The notes below the pieces were generated by a model. That model was given only the letters and a program-made list of their open reading frames with translations. It was not told where the DNA came from and searched no databases. From contig NZ_WMBT01000002.1 of the NCBI RefSeq assembly GCF_009708075.1, forward strand, positions 310,001-374,000: DNA of 64,000 nucleotides. Direction: 5' to 3'. This DNA is from Paracoccus lichenicola (lineage in GTDB: Bacteria; Pseudomonadota; Alphaproteobacteria; Rhodobacterales; Rhodobacteraceae). Positions 25,959-34,081 of this stretch are shown here, piece by piece. Both the position numbers and the translations under genes were made by a program. Each line of letters begins with the position of its first letter. The stretch's first letter is position 1.

Positions 25959-26995
25959 GCAAGCGTCCCGCTGTAGCGCACGCCCTGCCCCGCCGTGACG
26001 CGGCCCAGGCGGTGGACCGTCTCGCCCTGCGCGGACAGCAGGTCGGCCAGCGCGTCGGCGCGCTCAGTTGCGACCGACAGGATCATGCCGATGCCGCTGT
26101 TGAAGGTCTTGAGCATCTCGGCCCCGTCGATCCCGCCCGCCTCGGCCAGCCAGCGGAAGACCGGCGGCAGGGTCCAGGCGGTCAGGTCGATGTCCGCGCC
26201 AAGGTCTTTCGGCAGGACGCGCGGCAGGTTCTCGGTGATGCCGCCGCCGGTGATATGGGCCAGCGCATGGACGCCGCCCGCGCGGATCGCGGCCAGGGCG
26301 GGCTTGACATAAAGCCGCGTCGGGGTCAGCAGCGCCGCGCCCAGGGGGCCGTCGCCGAAGGGCGAGGCCGCGTCCCAGCCAAGCCCCGCATGTTCCGCGA
26401 CCTTGCGGACCAGCGAATAGCCGTTGGAATGCACCCCGTCGGACGCGAGGCCCAGCAGCACGTCGCCTTCCGCCACGCCCGCGGGCAACGCCGTGCCGCG
26501 CTGCATGGCGCCCACGGCAAAGCCCGCGAGGTCGAAGTCGCCGTCGTGATACATGCCGGGCATTTCGGCCGTCTCGCCGCCGATCAGGGCGCAGCCCGCC
26601 GCCTTGCAACCGCGCGCGATGCTTTCCACGACACGCGCGCCCTCGTCCACCGACAGCTTGCCGGTTGCGAAATAGTCCAGGAAGAACAGCGGTTCCGCCC
26701 CTTGGCAGACCAGGTCGTTCACGCACATCGCGACCAGATCCTGGCCGATGCCGTCCAGGTGGCCGGTGTCGATGGCGATGCGCAGCTTGGTGCCCACGCC
26801 GTCGGTGGCCGCCACCAGCACCGGGTCGTCATAGCCCGCGGCGCGCGGGTCGAACAGCGCGCCGAAGCCGCCAAGCGCGTCCATAACGCCAGGGCGCGCG
26901 GTCGCGGCGGCGGCGGGCTTGATGCGTTCCACAAGCGCATTGCCCGCGTCGATGTCGACGCCCGCGTCGCGATAGCTGATCCCGTTCTTGGTCAT
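25955..26995 (-). CDS. purM: Phosphoribosylformylglycinamidine cyclo-ligase
   Basis: ATP-dependent closure of FGAM to AIR, fifth step of purine synthesis. The 346-residue protein begins [19 protein letters not shown], with [14 protein letters not shown] near 65, the [11 protein letters not shown] motif near 145 and the C-terminal AIRS domain with [16 protein letters not shown] near 240. The start at 26995 is the conserved one; upstream codons are non-coding. First gene of purMN. Confidence 0.96.
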   Translation of the reverse strand: MTKNGISYRDAGVDIDAGNALVERIKPAAAATARPGVMDALGGFGALFDPRAAGYDDPVLVAATDGVGTKLRIAIDTGHLDGIGQDLVAMCVNDLVCQGAEPLFFLDYFATGKLSVDEGARVVESIARGCKAAGCALIGGETAEMPGMYHDGDFDLAGFAVGAMQRGTALPAGVAEGDVLLGLASDGVHSNGYSLVRKVAEHAGLGWDAASPFGDGPLGAALLTPTRLYVKPALAAIRAGGVHALAHITGGGITENLPRVLPKDLGADIDLTAWTLPPVFRWLAEAGGIDGAEMLKTFNSGIGMILSVATERADALADLLSAQGETVHRLGRVTAGQGVRYSGTLA

Positions 26996-27104
26996 GGCGG
27001 CCCCCGGCTGGATTTGCGCACCCGATAGCGGATGGCGCCCCCCGGGGCAACGGTGATCGCGCTTGACCCGATGGGACGGCGCGATTAACCCCAAGGGCAA
27101 TGGT

Positions 27105-27180
27105 GGGCCTGTAGCTCAATGGTCAGAGCAGGGCGCTCATAACGCCTTGGTTGGGGGTTCGAGTCCCTCCGGGCCTACCA
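27105..27180 (+). tRNA. tRNA with CAT anticodon, probably tRNA-Ile2 (lysidine-modified)
   Basis: A 76-base cloverleaf folds by eye: acceptor GGGCCTG/CGGGCCT, D arm GCTC/GAGC, anticodon stem GGGCG/CGCCT with loop CTCATAA, T arm GGGGG/CCCTC with TTCGAGT, discriminator A and an encoded CCA. The CAT anticodon allows elongator Met or Ile2. C4-G69 and C5-G68 in the acceptor stem are the pairs TilS recognises in E. coli tRNA-Ile2, so Ile2 is favoured. Pair 1-72 is G-U. Confidence 0.88.
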
Positions 27181-27186
27181 CAGCGA

Positions 27187-27215
27187 AATGCCCGCCGGGT
27201 GAACCGACGGGCATT
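27187..27215. terminator. Hairpin between the tRNA and convergent hsp20
   Basis: Arms aatgcccgccg (27187-27197) and cgacgggcatt (27205-27215) pair at 10 of 11 positions. On the minus strand the stem ends in ATTTCG, on the plus strand in ATTCGGG. It is placed to end both transcripts. Confidence 0.6.
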
Positions 27216-27248
27216 CGGGCTTCACGGAGCGGAAGCCGTCCGGGTGCC

Positions 27249-27701
27249 TCAGGCGTCCAGATGCTCGACCTTGGGCGCGGCCTTCGCGATCTCGATCCGG
27301 CGGGGCTTCAGGGCCTCGGGGATTTCGCGGACCAGGTCGATGTGCAGCATTCCGTCAGCGTGGCTGGCGCCATCGACGCGGACGTGGTCGGCCAAGGTGA
27401 ACTTGCGCTCGAAGGCGCGGGTGGCGATGCCGCGGTGCAGATAGGTGCGGGTGTCGTCTTCCTCGGCCTTGCGGGCCGACACGATCACGGCGCCATCGCG
27501 AACCTCGACGTTCAGGTCGTCGGCGGCAAAGCCGGCCACGGCGATCGAGATGCGATACGCATTCTCGCCCGTCTTCTCGATGTTGTAGGGCGGATAGGTC
27601 GGCGCGGACACGTCGGCCGAAAGGGCGCGGTCCATCACGTCGGCCAGGCGGTCGAAGCCGACCGAGGCACGATACAGCGGGGTCAGGTCAAAGTTGCGCA
27701 T
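27249..27701 (-). CDS. Small heat shock protein (Hsp20/IbpA family)
   Basis: ATP-independent holdase that keeps unfolding proteins soluble. The 150-residue product starts MRNFDLTPLYRASVGFDRL, as alphaproteobacterial IbpA/HspH proteins do, has the alpha-crystallin domain at residues ~37-130 (YPPYNIEKTGENAYRISIAV; then LHRGIATRAFERKFTL), and a C-terminal tail with the RIEI form of the I-x-I motif. It has its own candidate heat-shock promoter (27794-27821) and a structured leader that hides the ribosome binding site (27702-27786). Confidence 0.94.
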   Translation of the reverse strand: MRNFDLTPLYRASVGFDRLADVMDRALSADVSAPTYPPYNIEKTGENAYRISIAVAGFAADDLNVEVRDGAVIVSARKAEEDDTRTYLHRGIATRAFERKFTLADHVRVDGASHADGMLHIDLVREIPEALKPRRIEIAKAAPKVEHLDA

Positions 27702-27786
27702 GGGTCACATCCTTCACAAGCGATGCAGTGTTCTGCCCCCCGGTTGCCGGGCGGGCGGTCCTGCCGGCGCCAGTCTGGCCGCCGGT
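27702..27786 (-). ncRNA. Candidate ROSE-type RNA thermometer in the hsp20 leader
   Basis: The leader, read on the minus strand, can fold into successive hairpins: a GC stem at 27764-27785, gcccgcccgg/ccggggggc at 27735-27756, GCAG/CTGC, and a final hairpin ATCGCTT-GTG-AAGGAT at 27709-27724. In the last one the ribosome binding site AAGGAT pairs with ATC-CTT leaving one bulged G, and contains the UCGCU version of the UYGCU ROSE signature. Start codon is seven bases on. ROSE thermometers are known before alphaproteobacterial small heat shock genes. Confidence 0.65.
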
Positions 27787-27793
27787 ATCGTGA

Positions 27794-27821
27794 ATCTAGG
27801 ATGGTCCCGGCGGCCTTCAAG
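27794..27821 (-). promoter_or_regulatory. Candidate RpoH (heat shock) promoter of hsp20
   Basis: On the minus strand CTTGAA (27816-27821) is followed after 16 bases by CTAGAT (27794-27799), close to the alphaproteobacterial RpoH -35 and -10 pattern. It would start the transcript near 27787, giving the ~85-base leader described above. Confidence 0.5.
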
Positions 27822-27879
27822 AGGAAATTTCCGCAATTCCCGACATGCCCGCCGCAGGGTCGCGGCGGGCAGCCAACCG

Positions 27880-28125
27880 TCAACCGACGGAATGGGCGGA
27901 CAGCATCCGGGCGATCTCGTCCTTGAGATGCGCGCGCTTGCGGCGCAGATCCCTTTCCGCCGCCTCGCTGGTGGGCTGGATCAACGATTCGGCCTGATGC
28001 ACCGCGTCGTTGACCCGGTCGTATTCGTCCAGAAGCCGCGCGAAATGCGCATCCTTCAGCTTCAGGTCGTGAATGCGCGCGGAATCCTGGGGAAATTCCT
28101 CGTGAATGGCATGTGGGGCAGCCAT
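27880..28125 (-). CDS. DUF465/YdcH-family protein
   Basis: An 81-residue helical protein of the YdcH (DUF465) family, small coiled-coil proteins of unknown job. Typical pattern: DSARIHDLKLKDAHFARLLDEYDRVNDAVHQAE in the first half, then RDLRRKRAHLKDEIARML at the end. The ATG at 28125 has GGAGGA five bases upstream. Single gene with its own flanks; about 90 bases separate it from the divergent DUF599 gene. Confidence 0.88.
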   Translation of the reverse strand: MAAPHAIHEEFPQDSARIHDLKLKDAHFARLLDEYDRVNDAVHQAESLIQPTSEAAERDLRRKRAHLKDEIARMLSAHSVG

Positions 28126-28216
28126 GAAGTCCTCCAAATCTGCGCGTTCCGTGGGCCGAGCCTAGGCGCCCCGAAGGGGGCTTTCAAGACGGATCGGAGC
28201 GTCCTAAACCGGACCC

Positions 28217-28978
28217 ATGGACATCCGGCTTGCGTTTCCCGCCCACCTTCCTCCTGCCGATCTTGCGGCGGTGGTCCTGCTGTTCGCCGTCTGGCTGGGC
28301 ATCGGCTGGCTGACCGAACGCCCGCCCGCCGGAAAGCCGTCGGTGTCGGTCCTGATGATCCGGTTCCGGCGCGAATGGATGGAACATTTCATCACGCGCG
28401 ATCCGCGCATCTTCGACGGCAACATCCTGGCCAGCCTGCGCGAGGGGACGGCCTTCTTCGCATCGGCCTGCATGATCGCCACCGGCGGGATCCTGGCCTT
28501 GATCGGCAATACCGACCAGTTGCGCGGCCTGGCCGAGGGGCTGGCCCTGGAGGGCGCGGACGGCATCCCGTGGGAGCTGAAGCTGCTGGTGCCGATGTTC
28601 TTCGTCGTCAACGCCTTCCTGAAATTCGTCTGGGCGCACCGGCTGTTCGGCTATTGCGCGATCATGATGGCCGCCGTCCCGAACGACCCCGCCGATCCGA
28701 TGGCGCGCGAGCGTGCCATGCAGGCGGCGGATCTGAACATCACCGCCGCGCGCAGCTTCAACGCGGGGCTGCGCAGCGTCTATTTCGCGCTCGGATCGCT
28801 GGGCTGGCTGGCCGGTCCCTGGGTGCTGATGGGGGGCATCGCCGTCGTGCTGTTCGTGACCTGGCGGCGGGAATTCGCCTCGACCTCGCGCCAGGTGATC
28901 ATGCGCAGTCTGCCACCGCCCCGCTTGCCCGATCATGCCAGACCGCCAGCGTCAGGACCAAGGCCCCCGCAGCCGTAA
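28217..28978 (+). CDS. DUF599 integral membrane protein
   Basis: A 253-residue membrane protein of the DUF599 family, function unknown. Four hydrophobic segments are visible: residues ~17-32, ~80-97, ~118-140 and ~190-215, with the family motif RREWM near 50 and NAFLKFVWAHRLFGYCA near 133. The hydrophilic C-terminal tail (residues ~228-253, rich in Pro and Arg) runs 80 bases into the end of the convergent MFS gene. The tail could be non-conserved; the core is convincing. Confidence 0.85.
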   Translation: MDIRLAFPAHLPPADLAAVVLLFAVWLGIGWLTERPPAGKPSVSVLMIRFRREWMEHFITRDPRIFDGNILASLREGTAFFASACMIATGGILALIGNTDQLRGLAEGLALEGADGIPWELKLLVPMFFVVNAFLKFVWAHRLFGYCAIMMAAVPNDPADPMARERAMQAADLNITAARSFNAGLRSVYFALGSLGWLAGPWVLMGGIAVVLFVTWRREFASTSRQVIMRSLPPPRLPDHARPPASGPRPPQP

Positions 28979-30083
28979 GCGCGATGCCCACATAGCCGCT
29001 GGAGGCCCAACCCCATCCCGCCGTCAGCGCCAGACCGGCCAGGAACGGTCCCAACGCATTGGCCGCGTTGAAGGCCGCGTGGTTCATCGCCGCGGCCATG
29101 TTCTGCGCGCGCCCCGCGACATCCATCAGCCGGGTTTGCAGCGGGATCACCAGCCCCGCCCCCGCCGCCAGCAGGAATGACGACAGCACCATCAGCTGCC
29201 AGTGGCCCACCACCAGCGAGGCAAAGCCCTGCGTCGCGGCCATCGTGGCAAGGCTGACATAGGCCGCCCGGATCTGGCCCACGCGTTCCGTCAGCCGGCC
29301 CGCGGCCCAGGTGCCCAGCGTGCCGCCGACGCCGAAGACGCCAAGCGCCAGCGGGATCGCATAGGCGGGCGCGTCGGTCGTGGCGATCATCGCCGCCGTT
29401 AGGAAGGCATAGACGGCGAAGAAGCCGCCAAAGCCCACGGCGCCCACGGCCAGCAGCCACAGGACGCGCGGATTGCGCAGGGCCTGCAGCTCGTCCCAGG
29501 GGCGGGCGTTCGGATTGCCGCCGACACGCGGCGCGACCCGCAGGATCAGCCAGGCCGACAGCAGGGCGATGAAGCCCGGCAGGGCAAAGCCCCACCGCCA
29601 GCCGATGCTCTGGCCCAGCCAGCCCGCCAGCGGCACGCCCACGATATTGGCGACGGTCAGGCCCATGATGACCTGCGCGGCCCCCCGTGCCCGGTGTTCG
29701 CGCGGCAGGGCGTCGGCGGCATAAAGCATCGCCACCCCCAGGAACCCGCCATGCGGCAGTCCGGCCATGAAACGCATCGCCGTCAGGGTGGCCAGACCCG
29801 GCAGGATCGCGGCGGCGATGTTCATCACCCCATAGAACGCCATCAGCGCGGCCAGATACCGCCTGCGCGGCAGCCGCGCCCCCAGGATCGCGGTCAAGGG
29901 CGCGCCGATCACGACGCCCAGGGCATAGGCGCTGATGACATGGCCCGCCTGCGGTTCCGTGATGCCGAGGTCGCCCGCGAAATAGGGCAACAGCCCCATG
30001 GCCGCGAATTCCGACGTGCCGATGGCAAAGGCGCCAAGGGCCAATGCCAGGATGGCATAGCGTAGATTGCCGTGTTCAGTCAT
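28899..30083 (-). CDS. MFS transporter, DHA1 drug/sugar-efflux type
   Basis: A 394-residue major facilitator protein with 12 membrane segments. The start MTEHGNLRYAILALALGAFAIGTSEFAAMGLLP is characteristic of the arabinose-efflux/AraJ-YdhP group of the DHA1 family, and the loop 2-3 motif is present as GARLPRRRYL near 75. Probably exports a small organic molecule; substrate not readable. The start at 30083 has weak ribosome binding; in-frame codons upstream lack support. Its last 80 bases overlap the end of the DUF599 gene. Confidence 0.9.
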   Translation of the reverse strand: MTEHGNLRYAILALALGAFAIGTSEFAAMGLLPYFAGDLGITEPQAGHVISAYALGVVIGAPLTAILGARLPRRRYLAALMAFYGVMNIAAAILPGLATLTAMRFMAGLPHGGFLGVAMLYAADALPREHRARGAAQVIMGLTVANIVGVPLAGWLGQSIGWRWGFALPGFIALLSAWLILRVAPRVGGNPNARPWDELQALRNPRVLWLLAVGAVGFGGFFAVYAFLTAAMIATTDAPAYAIPLALGVFGVGGTLGTWAAGRLTERVGQIRAAYVSLATMAATQGFASLVVGHWQLMVLSSFLLAAGAGLVIPLQTRLMDVAGRAQNMAAAMNHAAFNAANALGPFLAGLALTAGWGWASSGYVGIALTAAGALVLTLAVWHDRASGAVADCA

Positions 30084-30180
30084 GCGCGCGTTCCCGTGGG
30101 TGGTTGCCCTACCATCTCGCTGCATCGCAGCAAAGGCAAGACGCTTGGGCGTTAAGGCCGTGTTGCAGGGAATGCAACTG

Positions 30181-30579
30181 TCAAAGATGGCCGCGCCGGA
30201 GCATGATCCACACGACGGCCGCCGCCAGAAGCAGAAGTCCCAAGACCACCGAGGCCGTGAAGCTCAGCGCCCGGCCCTGCCAGCGGGACAGCTCGCCCAA
30301 GGGTTGCAGATGGGCGGTCAGGGCATGATGGGCGCGCGACAGGCGGGCAAGGTCCAGCTGGCGCGCGATCTTCGGCTGGGCGGACAACTGGTCGGCCTGG
30401 GCCAGGGCGGTAGCCTGCCTGCGCAACCGGCGCGGCAAGGCCCCGCCCCGGCGGCGCAGCATGACCTGCAGGGGCGGGCGTTCGCCCCGGCGCGCGCCGC
30501 CAAAGCGGGCGGCCATCAGGCGCGACACCTCGTCTGCCATCTCGCGGATGTCGTCGGGACCGGTTGCGTGGCGTGTCAT
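30181..30579 (-). CDS. Hypothetical protein with one C-terminal membrane segment
   Basis: Not recognised. The 132-residue product is basic and arginine-rich through residues 20-65, and ends in one clear membrane helix (ALSFTASVVLGLLLLAAAVVWIM, about residues 105-127) with a positive tail. It looks like a tail-anchored inner-membrane protein. It stands alone between the MFS gene and the divergent hydrolase. Codon pattern matches the neighbours, which is the main support for it being real. Confidence 0.65.
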   Translation of the reverse strand: MTRHATGPDDIREMADEVSRLMAARFGGARRGERPPLQVMLRRRGGALPRRLRRQATALAQADQLSAQPKIARQLDLARLSRAHHALTAHLQPLGELSRWQGRALSFTASVVLGLLLLAAAVVWIMLRRGHL

Positions 30580-30635
30580 GGGCGGCAGTCTAGCGGCTAT
30601 GGCGGGGCCGCGCCAGACGCTCTAGGATCGCGGGC

Positions 30636-31409
30636 ATGACATTGAATCACGCGATTTCGGGCGACGATGCCGGGCTGCCGGTGCTGCTGGTCCACGGCCT
30701 GTTCGGGCAGGGCCGCAACCTTGGCGCCCTGGCACGCAGGCTGGCCGAAGGGCGGCACGTCGTCACCGTGGACATGCGCAACCACGGCGACAGCTTCCAC
30801 GACCCCGACCACGGCTATCCGGCGCTGGCGGGCGATCTGGCCGAGGTGATCGCGGATCTGGGCGGGCGGGTCGATCTGGCCGGGCATTCCATGGGCGGCA
30901 AGGCCGCGATGGTGCTGGCCCTGACCCGGCCCCGGATGGTGCGCAAGCTGGCGGTTCTGGACATCGCGCCGGTGGCATACGGCCATTCGCAGACCGCGCT
31001 GATCGACGCGATGGAGGGGCTGGATCTGGTCCCCATCGACCGCCGCAGCGCCGCCGACGCCGCCCTTGCGCAGCGGATCGCCGATCCGGGCGTGCGCGCC
31101 TTCCTGCTGCAATCGCTGGACCTGAAGGCGGCACCCAAGGCCTGGCGGCTGAACCTGCCTGCCCTGCGCGACCAGATGGACAACCTGGTCGGCTGGCCCG
31201 CCGGCCTGCCCCGGGCCAGTTTCGATGGCCCGGTGCTGGAGGTGGCGGGGGAGCGGTCGGATTACGTGACCGCCGAGGGTCAGGCGGCGCTGCGCGGGTA
31301 TTTCCCGCAGGCGCGGGTCGTGCGGGTGAAGGGCGCCGGGCACTGGCTGCACGCCGACGCCCCCGAGACCGTGGCGCAGATCCTGACCGGCTTCCTGGGC
31401 GAGGGCTGA
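30636..31409 (+). CDS. Alpha/beta hydrolase, YbfF-like esterase
   Basis: A 257-residue alpha/beta hydrolase. The oxyanion region [14 protein letters not shown] lies near residue 17, the nucleophile elbow [10 protein letters not shown] near 88 (Ser), and the catalytic His in [11 protein letters not shown] near 236. VDMRNHGDS near 46 is the usual strand-turn of the YbfF/ABHD11 type, which act as short-chain acyl esterases. Physiological substrate unknown. Its stop lies only a few codons from where the convergent lipoprotein should end. Confidence 0.9.
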   Translation: MTLNHAISGDDAGLPVLLVHGLFGQGRNLGALARRLAEGRHVVTVDMRNHGDSFHDPDHGYPALAGDLAEVIADLGGRVDLAGHSMGGKAAMVLALTRPRMVRKLAVLDIAPVAYGHSQTALIDAMEGLDLVPIDRRSAADAALAQRIADPGVRAFLLQSLDLKAAPKAWRLNLPALRDQMDNLVGWPAGLPRASFDGPVLEVAGERSDYVTAEGQAALRGYFPQARVVRVKGAGHWLHADAPETVAQILTGFLGEG

Positions 31410-31713
31410 GCGCCCCCCAGCAATCCAGGTCGAAGGTCGCGACTCCGGTATCGCGCGGCAGCCTGGCCGTCCCGCTGAAGGGAATGACCGCGCAGCCCGT
31501 CGCCTGCGCCGCCGCCTGTTCCATCAGCGGGCGGATCACCGCGGCCGAGGGGCGGGCCACGAAGGTCAGCCGCACGACCTCTGCCCGGCCGTCCTTGTGA
31601 AAGACCGCGAAATCCAGGCCTTGCAAGCGGATGTCATGGCGGACCGCCCCCATCATCCGGGGCGAGGGCGTCGCGCAGGCGGCAAGCAGCAGAAGAAGAA
31701 CAAGAACACGCAT
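30763..31713 (-). CDS. Small lipoprotein gene that has apparently lost its stop codon
   Basis: Only the first ~100 codons (31713 to about 31417) look like a protein. There is a lipoprotein signal ([13 protein letters not shown] with the lipobox cysteine) and a compact domain ending [10 protein letters not shown]. After that the frame stays open for about 218 codons antisense to the hydrolase, giving arginine/proline-rich sequence typical of a shadow. The Trp codon TGG at 31417-31419 is one base from TGA, so stop loss (or a sequencing error at the adjacent six-G run) is the simplest account. Function unknown; envelope location inferred. Confidence 0.5.
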   Translation of the reverse strand: MRVLVLLLLLAACATPSPRMMGAVRHDIRLQGLDFAVFHKDGRAEVVRLTFVARPSAAVIRPLMEQAAAQATGCAVIPFSGTARLPRDTGVATFDLDCWGALSPRPGSRSGSAPRSRGRRRAASARRPSPARPAPAGNTRAAPPDPRRSRNPTAPPPPPAPGHRNWPGAGRRASRPGCPSGRAGQAGSAARPWVPPSGPAIAAGRRARPDRRSAAQGRRRRRCGGRWGPDPAPPSRRSARSANGRMPPARCPEPPACAPSGAGSGPAPSRPCRPWNARPDRPARPDPRSPRPDRPPAPDSRGRGRGSCRRGCACPR

Positions 31714-31749
31714 GACCCCCTGTCTGCCATGCGGGGTGTTAAGGCCGGG

Positions 31750-32109
31750 TTAACGGCCCTGCTCCTCCAGCCGGTCGGCCAGGGATTCGGCGCGCGCGGC
31801 CAGTTCGGCCATGGCTTCCTTCAGGTCGGACGGGATGACCGGAACCTCGATCCGGGTGGGATTGGCCTGCAGGCGGTTCAGGTGACGCTCGGCCTTTTCG
31901 GCCCGTTCCTCCAGCGTGGCGACACGGTCGGCCAGCATCAGCCCCGCCAGCAGCAGCAGGCGCGGCTCGGGGGTGCGGCCCGCCTGGGCCAGGATTTGCT
32001 GCGCCTCGGCGTCCAGCAGCGCGGCGGCGCGTTGCAGCAGCCGTTCCTCTCCGTCCTGGGCGGCGACGCGGTATTCCTTGTGCCCGATGATGAAATCGAC
32101 CTCGGCCAT
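31750..32109 (-). CDS. zapA: Cell division protein ZapA
   Basis: Binds and bundles FtsZ at the division ring. The 119-residue product has the ZapA globular head ([30 protein letters not shown], residues ~4-40) and a coiled-coil stalk (residues ~60-119, [19 protein letters not shown]). It directly abuts the upstream coiled-coil gene without a gap, so the two are surely co-transcribed and perhaps work together at the septum. Confidence 0.92.
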   Translation of the reverse strand: MAEVDFIIGHKEYRVAAQDGEERLLQRAAALLDAEAQQILAQAGRTPEPRLLLLAGLMLADRVATLEERAEKAERHLNRLQANPTRIEVPVIPSDLKEAMAELAARAESLADRLEEQGR

Positions 32110-32604
32110 CTAGCGGTCCCCCTGCTCTGCATCGGTGTCCTCGGGCACGCCGCCGGCATCGCCCGCAATCTCGGGCGTCGCTGCCGTGGCCTCGTTCCCG
32201 GCCAGCAACCGCTCGACCTCGGCCAGAAGCGCGCCAAGCTGCGCGGTCTCGGCGGCGCGGGCGGCGCGCAAGGCCTCGATCTCGGCCTCGAGCGCCACGC
32301 TGACCGCCTCGATCCGGTCGCCGCCGCCTGCCGCCGCCTGGATCAGCGCGCGGTTTGCCGCAGCCAGGTCGTCATTGGCCGCAGCCAGGCGCGCGGCCTG
32401 TTCCGCCAGATCGGACCCGTCGGTTCCCTCGCCGCGCTGCGACAACTGATCCGTCAGCGCCGCGATCTGCGCATAGGCCTGGTCCAGTTCCGCCCGCAGG
32501 TCCGCATCGCCAGAGGCATGGCCGATGCCGCCACGGTCCAGAAACTGGTCGATGCGGTCCAGGGCGGCACTGAGGCGGCGTTCGCTGACAGAGATATCGC
32601 TCAT
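32110..32604 (-). CDS. Coiled-coil protein upstream of zapA, function unknown
   Basis: A 164-residue protein, alanine- and acid-rich, predicted almost wholly coiled coil: [19 protein letters not shown] at the start, then [19 protein letters not shown] and [28 protein letters not shown]. The start at 32604 fits; the open frame further upstream is a shadow of hisB. Its stop is immediately followed by the zapA ATG. No family name is certain; the position suggests a ZapB-like partner of ZapA, which is inference. Confidence 0.8.
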   Translation of the reverse strand: MSDISVSERRLSAALDRIDQFLDRGGIGHASGDADLRAELDQAYAQIAALTDQLSQRGEGTDGSDLAEQAARLAAANDDLAAANRALIQAAAGGGDRIEAVSVALEAEIEALRAARAAETAQLGALLAEVERLLAGNEATAATPEIAGDAGGVPEDTDAEQGDR

Positions 32605-32721
32605 CGGCGGTCCTTTCAAAGCGTCTCCTTGGTTGTGGCATTGCCTCTGCCTCATGACAAGCCTGCCCGCTTGGCGCGCCCGCGGCATCGCCCTATAAGG
32701 CGGGCGACGAAAGGATCCCCC

Positions 32722-33309
32722 ATGCGCGAAGCCACCATCACCCGCACCACCGCCGAGACGCAGATCGAGGTCGCGCTGAACCTGGACGGCACCGGCGTCT
32801 ATGACAACCAGACGGGGGTGGGCTTTTTCGACCACATGCTGGACCAGCTGTCGCGCCATTCGCTGATCGACCTGACGATTCGCGCCAAGGGCGACCTGCA
32901 TGTGGACGACCACCACACGGTCGAGGACACGGGCATCGCCATCGGCCAGGCCCTGACCCGCGCGCTTGGCGACAAGAAGGGCATCCGCCGGTATGGCAGC
33001 TTCCTGCTGGCGATGGACGATTCGCTGGTCCGCGCGGCGCTGGATCTGTCGGCGCGGCCCTTCCTGGTGTGGAACGTCGATTTCCCGACCGAGAAGATCG
33101 GCACCTTCGACACCCAATTGGTGCGCGAATTCTTTCAGGCCCTGTCCACGCATGGCGGCATCACCCTGCACGTGGACCGCATCCACGGGCTGAACAGCCA
33201 CCACATCGCCGAGGCCGCCTTCAAGGCCGTGGCCCGCGCCCTGCGCGAGGCGGTGGAACCCGATCCGCGCATGGCGGGCGTGCTGCCCTCGACCAAGGGG
33301 GCGCTGTGA
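32722..33309 (+). CDS. hisB: Imidazoleglycerol-phosphate dehydratase
   Basis: Dehydrates imidazole glycerol phosphate to imidazole acetol phosphate in histidine synthesis, using two manganese ions. The 195-residue stand-alone dehydratase has both metal-motif repeats: [13 protein letters not shown] then [11 protein letters not shown] in the first half, and THGGITLHV then [14 protein letters not shown] in the second. Start at 32722 (MREATITRT) has AAAGGA upstream. Coupled to hisH through a shared base (TGATG). Divergent from the coiled-coil/zapA pair. Confidence 0.96.
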   Translation: MREATITRTTAETQIEVALNLDGTGVYDNQTGVGFFDHMLDQLSRHSLIDLTIRAKGDLHVDDHHTVEDTGIAIGQALTRALGDKKGIRRYGSFLLAMDDSLVRAALDLSARPFLVWNVDFPTEKIGTFDTQLVREFFQALSTHGGITLHVDRIHGLNSHHIAEAAFKAVARALREAVEPDPRMAGVLPSTKGAL

Positions 33310-33938
33310 TGCGGGTCGCGCTGATCGACTATGACAGCGGCAACCTGCATTCGGCGGAAAAGGCGTTCCAGCTGATGGGCCGCGAGGCCGGGACCGAGAT
33401 CGTGGTGACGGCGGACCCTGCCGTGGCGGCGCGGGCCGACCGGATCGTCCTGCCGGGCGACGGCGCCTTTCCCGCCTGCCGCACTGCCCTGGGCGAGGTC
33501 GATGGCATGGCCGAGGCGCTGCGCGAGGCGGTGCTGAACCGCGGCGTGCCCTTCATGGGCATCTGCGTGGGGATGCAGATGCTGGCGACGACGGGCCACG
33601 AATACCGCGAAACGGCGGGCCTGGACTGGATCGGCGGAGAGGTTGCCGCCATTGCCGCGCCGGGGTTGAAGGTGCCGCACATGGGATGGAACGATCTGGT
33701 GATCGACCGTCCACATCCGGTGCTGGAGGGGATCGCCACGGGCGATCACGCCTATTTCGTCCACAGCTGGCAGTTCCGGGTGGCGGATCCGTCGCATCTG
33801 CTGGCCCATGTGGATTATGGCGGGCCGGTCACGGCGGTGGTGGGGCGTGACAACATCGTGGGCACGCAGTTCCACCCGGAAAAGTCCCAGGCCACGGGCT
33901 TGCGCCTGATTGCCAATTTCCTGCGCTGGAAGCCCTGA
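33309..33938 (+). CDS. hisH: Imidazole glycerol phosphate synthase, glutamine amidotransferase subunit
   Basis: Class I glutaminase that feeds ammonia to HisF. The 209-residue product has VALIDYDSGNLHS at the start, the nucleophile Cys in MGICVGMQML near 80, and the His-Glu pair in GTQFHPEKSQ near 190. The partner hisF and hisA, usually next in this group of bacteria, do not follow; a Hint-domain gene does. Start at 33309 shares a base with the hisB stop. Confidence 0.96.
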   Translation: MRVALIDYDSGNLHSAEKAFQLMGREAGTEIVVTADPAVAARADRIVLPGDGAFPACRTALGEVDGMAEALREAVLNRGVPFMGICVGMQMLATTGHEYRETAGLDWIGGEVAAIAAPGLKVPHMGWNDLVIDRPHPVLEGIATGDHAYFVHSWQFRVADPSHLLAHVDYGGPVTAVVGRDNIVGTQFHPEKSQATGLRLIANFLRWKP

Positions 33939-34081
33939 CGGAAATTGCGCGGCGGCAGCAACTTGCAAACCGACATTAACGCTTCGTTAACCGTTGGCCG
34001 ATAAGCCTTGGCTGACGGCTGACCTTGGTCGTCCAAGCACCGGAGCATACCGGGCTTCATCATCAAGGGACGACAGGTGTT

